Below, one piece after another: positions 1 through 9,169 of a DNA stretch of 25,986 nt. The number at the start of each line of letters is the position of its first letter. Within the stretch, counting starts at the first letter, position 1. This DNA is from Scenedesmus sp. ARA3 (Eukaryota; Chlorophyta; Chlorophyceae; Sphaeropleales; Scenedesmaceae). Location: assembly GCA_004335835.1 (NCBI GenBank), contig RWJK01001735.1, positions 1 to 25,986 of the forward strand, written 5' to 3'. Both the position numbers and the translations under genes were made by a program. The notes under the pieces are model-generated. The model was not told where the DNA came from. It ran no database searches and saw only the letters and a program-made list of their open reading frames with translations.

Positions 1-88
1 ACACAACACACCAACACACAACACACCAACACACAACACACCAACACACAACACACCAACACATCAACCAACACACCAACACGCAACA
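1..88. repeat. 15-bp AC-rich tandem repeat
   Basis: Four exact copies of a 15-bp unit (ACACAACACACCAAC) fill bases 1-60. A decayed extension of CAAC/ACACC motifs runs to about 88. The array touches the window edge, so its full length is unknown. It probably lies in an intron or upstream of the helicase gene. Confidence 0.9.
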
Positions 89-301
89 GGCATGGCAGAC
101 TCAGGCCTGATAGGCTGCAGCATTGCTTTGGTGCTAAGGCTGTGGTGGTTTTGTCTTGTCACAAGAGTAGTAGGCAATCAGGCTCCGCAAACTGATTCCG
201 TTAGAGATGCTCATGCTGCTGTGCAGCTGTGCGGCCTTCACACCGGCACGCATTCGCCTGCAATATTTAGGCGCACGTCTGTGTGACGGCCTTGACCGCA
301 A

Positions 302-332
<31 letters not shown>

Positions 333-334
333 AG

Positions 335-410
335 GTGCTGGTTTTGTGTCTCACCCAGGAGCTGTGCATACAGGTGCTGCGTGCTGCGTCCCACGGCTGT
401 GCTGCTGTTG

Positions 411-453
<43 letters not shown>

Positions 454-510
454 AGGTGCTGGTGATATGTCCTACGCAGGAGCTGTGCATGCAGGTGCTG
501 CGTGCTGCGC
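335..510 (+). repeat. Two degraded copies of the helicase motif Ia exon
   Basis: Starting at 335 and 455, each directly after a (CTG)n-CAG acceptor, are near copies of the real exon beginning at 571. The three translate as VLVLCLTQELCIQVLRAA, VLVICPTQELCMQVLRAA and VLVICPTQELCMQVLRAA. Spacing is 120 and 116 bp. Both upstream copies lose similarity after about 50 bp, where the real exon continues and the copies run into another CTG tract. They keep acceptors but lack the normal donor at 671. They could act as decoy or alternative acceptors. Confidence 0.85.
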
Positions 511-520
511 CCCACGGCTG

Positions 521-568
<48 letters not shown>

Positions 569-570
569 AG

Positions 571-1338
571 GTGCTGGTGATTTGCCCCACGCAGGAGCTG
601 TGCATGCAGGTGCTGCGTGCTGCGCGTGCCCTGCTGCCGGGCTTCAGCAGCAAAGTGCAGCCCCTCGTGGGTGAGTAGTGACAGCAGCAGCATGAAGGCG
701 CAAACGGCGTGATCTAGCGGCTATTGTTGAGTGCAGTAATCCAGAGGCTGTGCGATCTACTGCTGATGTGGCGTGAAGCTGGAGGCCGTCTGTGATAGCC
801 TGTTCTATCTGTCAATTTCATGCATTGTCAGCAGCAGCTGTGCTCGGCATACGAGCCGTGGAGCAGTGGCGAGTGTCAGGTGGAGCCAGTTCAATGCCAT
901 GTGGGTGTCCAATTGCGTGTAGCGCTACGCCGTTATGTGACCTACAGAAGCAACATACACACACGGTTTGCCTTTTGTTATTTTTGCGTTTGTTCCCAGG
1001 TGGCGCCAACCCTTTCCGGCAGCTGGAGGCGCTGAAGCAGCACAATCCCTGCATTGTAGTAGCGACACCCGGCCGCCTGCTCAAGGTCAGTCATTGGCAA
1101 CTGTTAGACATGTGGTATAACATGTTACATGCATGTCGCCATGTGACGTGATACGGTTGCTTTTCATTCTACCAGGGCGTGCAAACAATTTGAGTTCAAA
1201 AGAGTTCAAAAGAGTGCAGCAGATATTGGCAGCATTTCCCTGGTGGCTGCTAGCTATGCCCAGCACTGCATCACCTGCCGTACAACAGACTGACCAAAGT
1301 AAAGCATACGACCCTGACCTGACGTGGTGTACACGCTG

Positions 1339-1393
<55 letters not shown>

Positions 1394-1870
1394 CAGGTCA
1401 TCACCAAGGGCCGTGCCTTTGATGCCGCCTTCCCTTACGCTGCCAGCAGCAGCGCCAGCAGCAGCCGGGACGAAAGGATGGTGCTGGTGCTGGAGGAGGT
1501 GCGGCCCCCTAGGGTTTGACATGACTTTGCTGTCATCCTGTTCAAAATTGCTTTTATGTTTTGAGGTTTATATTGGAAGCAATATCGAACAGGATGACAG
1601 CAAAGTCATGTCAAACCTCAAAACATCAATTTGAGCGGAGGGTGCTGGTGCAGGAAGGGGTGCGGCCCCCTAGGGTTTTGACCTGCACTTGAATCCTTGC
1701 TTTCAATATCTGGGTGGTTACCCATGTGGCCGGCATGCCTCGGCAATCATAGTGACTGCACCATGCCCTCGCAGGCCCCTCACACAAAAAACGAAGTTCA
1801 TACTTTGGACTGAGCGGTTGGTGTCGGTGGTAGAGGAGGTGACGCCACCACCACAGTATGGCATGTTGCC

Positions 1871-1904
<34 letters not shown>

Positions 1905-4900
1905 CCTGCCGCCACCACTGAGGCAGACAAGCTACCGATGTTACCAGACGCACTTTTACTGCCTCACAAACAGCTTACGCCAGGATCAAGGTTCACAACA
2001 CCTGTCGTGCTGCTGCTGCTGCTGCTGCTGCCACCACGCAGGCAGACAAGCTGCTGGTGATGTCAGACACGATCCAGGTGTTCCGCCTGCTGGCAGCATT
2101 GCGGGCCAACGACCAGCGCACACTGCAGAACTACGGCAGCAGGAAGCACAAATCAGCCAGGGGCCAGCACAGCATCGACTTGGACTTGGAAAAGCATGCG
2201 CGGTACATCAACACAGGCAGCCAGTTTGAGGTATCTGATGATGCGGATGCTGATGTTGATCGTGCTGGTGGTGGCAGTAAGCCAGGGGACCCCATTCGCA
2301 CTGTGTTGAAAGCGTATCAGGTGCTGCTGGTGTCTGCCGGGCTCAAGCCTAGCACGCTGGCTGCTGCCCCTGCTTGGGCTGCTACACAGCCCATTATGAT
2401 TGCTGCTGCACCACCAGCAGCAGCAGCAACAGCAGCAGCGGTGATGCCAGCAAGCAGCAGCAGCAGCGGTGATGCCAGCAAGCAGCAGGAGCTTGCAGCA
2501 GCGTACGCCTCGGGTGACAGTGAAGTGTACAACCGGGCGGACCGCCATCTCATGCTGCCTGAACATATCCAACACCAGGTGTGTAATGAGCAGGTGGATG
2601 CGCATTACCGCAAACATTGTTTTGTTATTTGGTTGTTGCTTGGTCAAGGCCACAGAGCACATTCGTCTGGTGTCGCACAACTGTGCTTGAACATGCGTGT
2701 GCTTCTGCGTGCTTTTTTGCATTTCAGCGTCAGTGCGGATGGCTCTGCATGCTGCTCAGGTGCTAGATCTGACGAGCAGCAGTGTTGTAGCATGGGCGTT
2801 GCCTGCATGCATTGCCGGAGTTTCATCCGGCAGTTTCAGCCGTCTTTGCGCTGCACAGGAGAACACCCGCAGAACAGCATGTATGTAGCAAAGGCAGCTG
2901 TGTTATGCTCCATACCGCTAGAACCACCACATGCTGCAAACACATAAAGCACTGAAACATATGCTGCTGTCCGGTGACTACCATTTTCTTTGTCTGCCCG
3001 TGTTTTAACCTGCCTGCAGGTGCTGCTGTACTCTTCAGACAGACACGACGCCGTGGATAAGCATCTCACACGCTGCCTCAATACCTACTTGGACAAAGGC
3101 TGCAAGGCACTTGTGTTTGTGGGTCAACGCCAGAACGTGTGGGCGCTGCAACTGCGCCTGCAGCGCAGCAGCCAGCTGCACGCGGAGGTGAGGCTGCTGT
3201 GCACACTGTTTGACCCAATGTTTGACCAGACAGATGTTTGACCAGCCAGCAGCTGCATGCAGAGGTGCGGCTGCTGTGTGCAATGTTTGATTGGACATTC
3301 GACCGGACATTTGTTTTACCAGCCAGCAGCTACACGCAGAGGTGAGGCTGCTGTTTGCTCTGTTTAACCAGGTGTTTGACCAGACAGATGTTTGACCAGC
3401 CAGCAGCTGCACGCAGAAGTGCGGCTGCTGTGTGCAATGTTTGATTGGACATTTGACTGGACAGATGTTTGACCAGCCAGCAGCTACACGTGGAGGTGAG
3501 GCTGCTGTGTGCTCTGTTTGACCGGTTGTTTGACTAGACAGGTGTTTGACCAGCCAGCAGCTGCACGCAGAGGTGACGCTGCTGTGTACAATGTTTGACC
3601 CAATGTTTGACCAGACAGATGCTTGACCAGCCAGCAGCTGCACGCAGAGGTGACGCTGCTGTGTGCAACATTTGACCCAGTGTTTGACAATACCGATGTT
3701 TAACCAGCCAGCAGCTGCACCAGAGGTGAGGCTGCTGTGTGCAACGTTTGACCAGGTGTTTGACCAGACAGATGCTTGACCAGCCAGCAGCTACATGCGG
3801 ACGTCGGTTTGTGACATTCGTGGACAAGTAGGCTGCATGAAGGATGGGCTGCCTGCAAGGCTGCTGCAGGCATAACAACCGAGCAGCAGTAGCATGCGGA
3901 TAGTGCTGCTGCTGCTGTGTGTTTGCTTAATAACCCTAGCGTCATCTTGCTACGGCAACCCCACTGCAACTACTAGCTAATTGAGAACAAGCAATGACCC
4001 ACCGCTGCACTTAACCCGCCATATGTTTGACCAGCCGTTTGACCGCATGTTTGACCATGTTTGACCTGCCGTTGACCGTGCAGCTGGGCGCGCTGCACTC
4101 CAGCCTGGAGCCCCAGCAGAAGGCTAACCTGCTGCGGCGCTTCAACAGCGGGAAGCTGCGGGCGCTGCTGCTGACAGATGCATTTGGCCTGGGACTGGAT
4201 TTTCAGGAGGTGGATGTGGTGCTCTCGGTGAGTCCGGTTCGTGATTTAACGCCAACATTTGAACTTATCTGGGCCAGTGTAACCCCAGCAGATGCATTTG
4301 GCCTGGGGCTGGATTTTCAGGAGGTGGATGTGGCGCTCTCGGTGAGTGATGTATGCAGCTAAACCTGGCTATTGCAATGTGATTCTCTTTGGGCAAGTGC
4401 AACCCCAGCAGGTGCATCCGGCTTGGGCTGGACTTCCAGAAAGTGAATTGTGGTGCTCTCAGTGAATGGGGAGGCTCGCTATCAAACAATGTTGCTGTGG
4501 GTTTGGGTGCTAGGCATGCACAGCGCCTGTGACCAGCTGACAAGCGCAGAACCTGCTCCACCTGGCTCACAGCAATAGGAAGGCTTCCTGCTCATCTGGC
4601 CGAACTGCGCCATTCAGGGCCTCGCAAATCAACAGATCTGTTATGAACGAAACTAGGCGGTGATTTTACGCAAGAGCTGCTCTCGTGCACGTGCTGGCTG
4701 CGCTGCATGGCCTGCCTTGTGTTGTGTGGCCTGCCATGTGCAGGTGGAGTCTCTGCCAGCTGGGCAGCAGCAGTACATCCGCAGGGCTGGCCGCACGGGG
4801 CGCATGGGCAGGCCCGGCACTGTGCTGAGCGTCATCCCCAAGGAGAGGCTGAGCGCGCTGAAGATCATGGTGAAGCGGCTGAAAGTGGAACTCACGGTGA

Positions 4901-5149
4901 GAACATGTGGCTGCGAGGAGATGTGGCAAATGCTTGCATGCGTTGGGGTAGTGTGTGTGTGGTGCAGGGGGAGGGGGCGGGGCGGGCAATCACAGTGTCT
5001 TGCATGATAGCGTTGTTTCGCTGCGCAAGTGAAGCAGCAGCAGCAGCAGCAGCCATCAACAAGTCCTCGCCATGCACCAAACACTGTGTTTTACTTGTTT
5101 TACTTGTAAGCCGGCAAACAGCATATCTGGCAATCCAAGCATGTGGTCA

Positions 5150-5247
<98 letters not shown>

Positions 5248-5522
5248 AGGAGGTGGCCCTCAGGGAGCAGGCCGCCAGCAGCGGCGGCGGCTGGCTGATC
5301 GAGCCCAAGCACACAGCAGAAGCCGTGCTTGCAGGCAAGAGACGTGAAAGGCGGCGGCAGCAGCAGCAGCAGCAGGAGCAGTGGAGGCCTTCGGCAGCTA
5401 GTGACAGGCGCAGCAGTGGCAGCAGCAGCAGTGGCAGCAGCCCCAGGCTGAGCAGGGCTAGCAGGGAGTCCCTCTTTGGGGGATGGCGGCCGACATGGCG
5501 ATCAAGCGGAAGCCAAGAATAG
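571..5522 (+). CDS. DEAD-box ATP-dependent RNA helicase (5' partial), eight exons
   Basis: Proposed exons are 571-670, 1000-1085, 1397-1498, 2042-2578, 3020-3187, 4084-4227, 4744-4896 and 5250-5522, all GT-AG. They join in one frame to about 520 residues and a TAG stop. Helicase motifs appear in order: Ia (CPTQELCMQ), the TPGR motif (ATPGRLLK), II (LVLEE|ADKLLVM, split by an intron), III (LLVSAGL), IV (KALVFVGQR), V (LLTDAFGLGLDF) and VI (YIRRAGRTGRMG). The Q motif and Walker A lie upstream of the window. Motif II is EEAD rather than DEAD, motif III is SAG rather than SAT, and motif V lacks the usual Arg, so ATPase activity may be altered. A long insert of about 95 residues, with an Asp-rich patch and an Ala/Gln-rich stretch elsewhere in exon 4, brackets motif III. 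The C-terminus is basic and Gln/Ser-rich. Acidic inserts before motif III recall plant organellar helicases (RH22/RH39/RH58 group), but the subfamily is not settled. Confidence 0.88.
1513..1617. repeat. Intronic 40-bp inverted repeat (hairpin)
   Basis: Arm 1513-1552 is the reverse complement of arm 1578-1617 at 38 of 40 positions, with a 25-nt loop. A second, shorter complementarity pairs 1556-1568 with 1614-1626. The hairpin sits in the helicase intron that interrupts motif II, just after the donor at 1499. It has no coding potential. It may be a foldback element or a small-RNA precursor; the sequence alone cannot decide. Confidence 0.9.
1636..1965 (+). repeat. Degraded copies of both edges of the motif II intron
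   Basis: Bases 1641-1677 repeat the exon end plus donor of 1481-1517 (GTGCTGGTGC... GTGCGGCCCCCTAGGGTTT) at a 160-bp offset. Bases 1803-1845 (TERLVSVVEEV when translated) are a more diverged copy of the DERMVLVLEEV exon end. Bases 1918-1955 (ADKLPMLPD) are a diverged copy of the next exon start at 2042 (ADKLLVMSD). The intron is therefore built largely from decayed pieces of its own flanking exons. Confidence 0.75.
3167..3800 (+). repeat. 77-bp tandem repeat seeded by a helicase exon end
   Basis: The last about 20 bp of exon 3020-3187 plus its donor recur with starts near 3244, 3320, 3398, 3475, 3552, 3629, 3705 and 3782, a period of 76-78 bp. Each unit reads roughly AGCCAGCAGCTGCACGCAGA, then GGTGAGG or a variant, then TTTGACC-rich filler. 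The first unit is the functional exon-intron junction, so the intron carries up to eight extra donor-like sites. The long minus-strand open frames here only reflect the repeat. Confidence 0.92.
4177..4460 (+). repeat. Two tandem copies of the helicase motif V exon end
   Basis: The real exon end (about 4177-4227, encoding DAFGLGLDFQEVDVVLS) is copied at 4291-4341 (DAFGLGLDFQEVDVALS, donor GTGAGT kept) and more loosely at 4411-4461. Offsets are 114 and 120 bp. The second copy is almost perfect over the coding part and keeps a consensus donor; the third has diverged. Confidence 0.88.
5151..5249. repeat. (CTG)32 microsatellite ending in a splice acceptor
   Basis: About 32 uninterrupted CTG triplets run from 5151 to 5246 and end in CAG at 5247-5249, which is the acceptor of the last helicase exon. 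Reading through the tract gives poly-Leu, poly-Ala or poly-Cys frames with no independent support. Shorter CTG tracts stand before the acceptors at 335, 455, 571, 1397 and 14809. Confidence 0.95.
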
Positions 5523-6486
5523 CAGCAGCAGCAGCAGCAGCAGCAGCTGCCCCAGCGATAGCGAAGCGTGCTGCAGCTGGTCGTCTATCACGTGATGGCC
5601 CCAGCTGTGGCCTTGCCTGTTGCCAGGGGTGCACACGGCTGCCTCCTGCATGCATGGTAGCATTGGACGACCTCATGCGCCTGATCGGGCTGGGTTGCTC
5701 TCTCCATCTTGTTTGTGGTTGTTTAAGTCGTTTCTGCCAAACACTGATTCCAGCGTTTGCAGTTATTGTCAGCGACTCCTTGCATGCAATTGCTTTATGC
5801 ATTGTCCTCTGATGTGGTAACGCAGATTGGGAGCACAATTGCCGTGTCACAGGCCTGAGACAGGCCTAGGCCTAGGCCCCTAGGGAGTGAATCGGCGCTG
5901 ATTGCTGCAGAAGCAAAAGAGACCGAGGCAGTGGCAGAAGCAATTACAAATGTCTGGCGTAGACCCCAAGCTCACCCTGAAATGTAGCAATCTTCCGTGA
6001 CATCGAGCTTCTCAACATTAGGCCGGCCCCACACATAAAGGCGCGACCACAGATTGCATGAAAAAACAACAACGTCGTGGACAGGCGCCGACAGCACTGT
6101 AGTGCAGTGCAGCCTGGCAACACACTCCATCAGCAATGAATGAGGACAGATTTGGCTAGGCAATGCACCAGCAGGTGTACTTGAAGAAAACAGCAATGAT
6201 TAATTTAGCTGCACCACCTGCCGGGCCTGGGCAAACTGTGCTTGAAACAGGTCCGACCTGGCTTTCAACAAAATAAAGAGTCCCAACCCATTCATAAATC
6301 ATAAATGATAATAAAAGCAACTGGATCGGCCAGGTTTGTGCGGGTAATTTCGATTGCCCAAGTAATGAAGGAGGAACTGGGTACCTTTCCAACCCTCATG
6401 AGCGGTAGATCGGCTCGCTGGGCTTGTGCCTGAGGTGGGTCCGTCCCATACTTTGGTATTGGTGTTGGTATTGGTAAAATGTTTAT
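5523..6486. other. Intergenic region between convergent helicase and GT47 genes
   Basis: No gene is recognised. It should contain both 3' UTRs. A run of CCTAGG palindromes lies at about 5866-5887 and a small TTGGTATTGG repeat at 6454-6477. I found no TGTAA signal for the helicase here. The short open frames show no family resemblance. Confidence 0.6.
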
Positions 6487-6491
6487 TTACA
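6487..6491 (-). terminator. Candidate polyadenylation signal TGTAA for the GT47 gene
   Basis: The minus strand reads TGTAA here, about 42 bp beyond the GT47 stop codon at 6533. TGTAA is the usual polyadenylation signal in chlorophyte algae. Position and strand fit, but a pentamer is weak evidence alone. Confidence 0.4.
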
Positions 6492-6532
6492 GGTGTGTGC
6501 ATGCACACAGGAAACTCAGACAGACAGACACA

Positions 6533-8026
6533 TCAGCATTTCAACACCACAACATGAAGGATAAACATCAGTGCTGACAACAACCTCGCTACAGGCATAA
6601 GTCTTTGCAGCGTCGTGTGCTGTATGCAGCCGCAGCCGACCATTGCCTTGCAACCCGTTGTCAATACTGCGTTGCTGGTGCCTGTCAGTACTGCTTGCAA
6701 TGCGCTGCCACACCTTGCCATCGGCATCAGATCCCTCCGACAAGCATTGCGCATCACTGCCTTGATGCTTGCTGTGAACGCGTCATCAAAGCAGTGGATT
6801 ACACCGGCATAATCAATTGTCAGCAGCTCATGCACTGGATCAAGCATATACTGAAATAAGTGCCTGCGGCGTGCCACATACTCAAACGTATCATGCTGCC
6901 ACTGCTGCTGCATACCATTAAGCACATCGACAATGCTGCAACTGCAGGTCTTCAGACTCCTTTTCTGTGGACTCAAATCAACCAGCATGTGCTTCGCATT
7001 TACCACATCCGCAACGGAAGCAGGTGCATCCATTGGCTGTCAAACACCACAGGGACTGCCCCCGCTGCCAAACATGTGTACAGTGACCGCCGGCTGTATG
7101 TATCACCCTCAGGCTGCATGCAAAACAGAGAGTGGCGAGGGTAGTCCCTGTGGTGTTTGACAACAACTACTGCTGCTGTGGCTTGCTCCTCTGGAAAAGT
7201 GCGAGTTAGGAGTACGTGGCACTGCTGCGTGCTGTTGCGTGCTGCACACTGCTTTGCAAGGGACTTTCGTAGCCATGTGCGTGGACCCCAGGTGCCATAC
7301 ACAATGATCTCACGTGACCTGTTCAGGTGCAGCTGCTGATGATGTAGTGCCACATTTGCATGCCTCCAGTGTATCAAGGAAGGGTAAGGAACTGCTAGGA
7401 CATTGTGTGTTGCCATCTTGCTCTCAGATACTTTGCTGGCCTCAATTGTCAGGAATGTGAAGTGCCTGGAGGTATCTGCATACTGCCGATCCAATAGGCT
7501 GCCTTCCACATTGTAACATTGCAGCACACGTGGCATTACAATGATGTGGGGTTTGCTGCCCAGGGTCGGGAACAGCTGGCACGCCTGCTGGTAAAACTCC
7601 TTGACAGCAGCCTTGAACTCCCATTCTGCACTGTAGAGTGCAATGTACTGGGCACTCTCGCGATCATGGTTCCATTCGTTGTACTGCAGATTCAGCGCAA
7701 AAAGCGGTACATATACAACGTCTGCGTCCTGCAGCTGCTGCGGCCGCAGAGGCGAGGATGTCAGCTGACTATGGAACCACATGCCAGCACAAAACTGGTT
7801 GGTGTTCCATGCATCATGTCTCTTGATAGGCCTATATAGGCCATCCTAGGATGGCCAAAAGGGGCTCCATGGAGCAGTTTGTGTAGGCGATGCGTGCTGT
7901 TGGCTTCCATCTGCTGTATCTGCCCTGCCAGCTAAATGGCTCGGGCAGATCCGTTAAAGATATTCTAAGCTGCGATGCGTTGATCATTCCATAGCGAAAG
8001 AACTCGCAGGAGAGCTGCTTTGGGTG
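6533..8026 (-). CDS. Exostosin-like GT47 glycosyltransferase, frame-disrupted
   Basis: Three minus-strand reading segments in different frames together look like one exostosin (PF03016) protein. Segment 1 (about 8026-7856) holds LRISLTDLPEPF, matching the N-terminal YDLPxxF motif. Segment 2 (about 7845-7003) holds GLYRPIK, WNTNQFCAGMWFHSQL, DADVVYVPLFALN and the donor-binding region LFCMQPEGDTYSRRSLY followed by AGAVPVVFDS. Segment 3 (about 7010-6533) continues with DVLNGMQQQW and DAFTASIKAV, typical of the C-terminal helix, then a Cys-rich tail. GT47 enzymes are normally Golgi type II membrane proteins making wall or extracellular glycans. No signal anchor is seen, so the true N-terminal exon may lie upstream. 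The frame breaks near 7845 and 7005 imply a pseudogene, sequence errors or unrecognised splicing. Confidence 0.8.
7038..7162. repeat. Perfect 20-bp inverted repeat inside GT47
   Basis: Bases 7038-7057 are the exact reverse complement of 7143-7162, separated by 85 bp that encode the core GT47 nucleotide-sugar motif. On the minus strand one arm reads VPVVFDS, the expected family motif, and the other reads VKHHRDY. A 20-bp perfect match is unlikely by chance in coding sequence. Confidence 0.93.
7829..7856. repeat. Two overlapping palindromes
   Basis: GGCCTATATAGGCC (7829-7842) and GGCCATCCTAGGATGGCC (7839-7856) are both perfect palindromes and share GGCC at 7839-7842. They fall exactly where the GT47 reading frame changes. 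They may be a small palindromic insertion or an extruded hairpin site. Confidence 0.9.
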
Positions 8027-8439
8027 TCAATGTAGTTCAAAGTGCTAGCTAGCACCTGCTGCCACTGCCGCTGTGGTCAGGGACAGTAGCAGCGTCCACA
8101 CTGCTGGATGCCAGGTCAAGCTGAAAGTTCTCAAACTCTGATCAGGTGTGTTGTCAACATTTGACAGTATAGTAGCTTGCTGTAGGTATGTCGGCGCGCC
8201 CGCTGGTACTGAGAGAGCAGCGCGAGACCGCAGGAAAAGCCCGTAAGCAACCTCAAAGACATTCGACTCGCTTTTTGGTTATATAATGACTTGCCACTTG
8301 TGTCAGTCCCCATGTCCTGTGAAAGCGGCCTGTGAAAACCGGCCGTAGGGAGTAATCGACCGTTTCAAACACATTACTAAGGGTGGAGCCTGACTAGCGA
8401 TCCTTCCTACTTTCGCTTCATTATAAGATGTTGCTGTAT
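8027..8439. other. Non-coding stretch upstream of GT47
   Basis: This could hold the GT47 promoter and a missing first exon. A 60-codon minus-strand frame at 8131-8313 has a moderately hydrophobic patch (LLTGFSCGLALL) that might be a signal anchor, but no splice link to the GT47 segments could be shown. Confidence 0.35.
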
Positions 8440-8447
8440 CTCAGGCC

Positions 8448-8731
8448 CAGGGTAGCACGACTCTCGACACGTTTCGTACGTGTGAAAACGTTTCGTTTCG
8501 AAACGCGTTTGAAATGTTTTGATTTTCATGGCATTGATGTGAAACGTGCGCTCGTGTCCTCGCAACATTAAAGCGCTTCCTGATGATCGCAGCACATGTT
8601 GCAGGTGCCTGCGACTCAGGCTGTGAGCAGTGCCTGCCACAGGCGCGTTTCAGCTCGTTTCGAAACGAAACGTTTTGAAACGCGTTTCAAACGTTTCGAT
8701 TTTGCCAAAGTACGCGTTTCGTGCTACCCTG
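8448..8731. mobile_element. hAT-like non-autonomous MITE, 284 bp
   Basis: The element begins and ends with a perfect 13-bp terminal inverted repeat (CAGGGTAGCACGA at 8448-8460, its reverse complement at 8719-8731). It is flanked by an exact 8-bp direct repeat CTCAGGCC at 8440-8447 and 8732-8739. An 8-bp target duplication and termini starting CAGGG are the hallmarks of hAT transposons. Inside each end lie clustered subterminal motifs CGTTTCG/AAACG, including GTTTCGAAAC palindromes, as expected for transposase binding sites. There is no transposase, so mobilisation would need an autonomous relative. Confidence 0.88.
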
Positions 8732-8739
8732 CTCAGGCC

Positions 8740-9169
8740 TAATGACAGTCCAGCTTTACTCTATATATAGAGTTCTATAGAGTTCTTATATAAGAAGACA
8801 GCAGGCCGCTGCAACCACCTGTCCCGGAAGTGTTCCAGTGCTGTTGCATGCGCATGCAGGGCTATGTCATTCCACACACCTGCAACCATTTCATTTTGAT
8901 GCATGCTGCAGAAAACTCCACGTCAACATTGCTGCTGAATTGTCACAAGAATCAGCTGCTCTACAGATCAATCTGACTATAATATAGCCAGAGGCGTGCG
9001 GGCCTGCATGCGCAGACCATGCATGCGCAGACCATGCATGTGTGCTGCTGCTGCTGCCATGGCTGGCCGGCGTTGCCCTGTGCAGCAGCACCTCACGGCA
9101 TCAGCTGGCAGCAGTATAAAGAATTGCAGGTGACACACATTGCAGTAGCATAACTGACCCACTGCAGCT
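8740..9169. other. Intergenic stretch with palindrome and short direct repeats
   Basis: No gene is seen. ACTCTATATATAGAGT at 8758-8773 is a 16-bp palindrome followed by TATA-rich sequence. Near 9006-9042 the motif CATGCGCAGAC is repeated in tandem, next to a CTG run. Nothing supports a promoter for a known gene. Confidence 0.5.

Noticed and set aside
207..693. Long open frames rich in Cys, Ala, Leu or Gln on both strands
   Set aside because: They arise from reading CTG tracts in different frames. The only conserved content is the helicase motif Ia exon copies.
2579..2947. Extension of the helicase exon as one long frame to 2947
   Set aside because: CAG|GTGTGT at 2578 is a good donor, and joining to 3020 gives the expected segment before motif IV; the extension has no helicase similarity.
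3167..3800. CRISPR-like array
   Set aside because: Units are contiguous 77-bp tandem repeats with no unique spacers, and the first unit is an exon-intron junction in a eukaryotic gene.
3035..3969. Minus-strand open frames up to 202 codons with repeated CSCWLVKHLS-like units
   Set aside because: They are translations of the 77-bp intron repeat on the strand opposite the helicase; no start context or family match.
5072..5347. Poly-Ala, poly-Leu and poly-Gln frames over the (CTG)32 tract
   Set aside because: The tract is intronic; the helicase exon begins only after the CAG at 5247-5249.
6966..7005. A tiny intron of about 39 nt to repair the GT47 frame
   Set aside because: It is too short for a spliceosomal intron in this gene set and both possible donors create a TGA right after joining.
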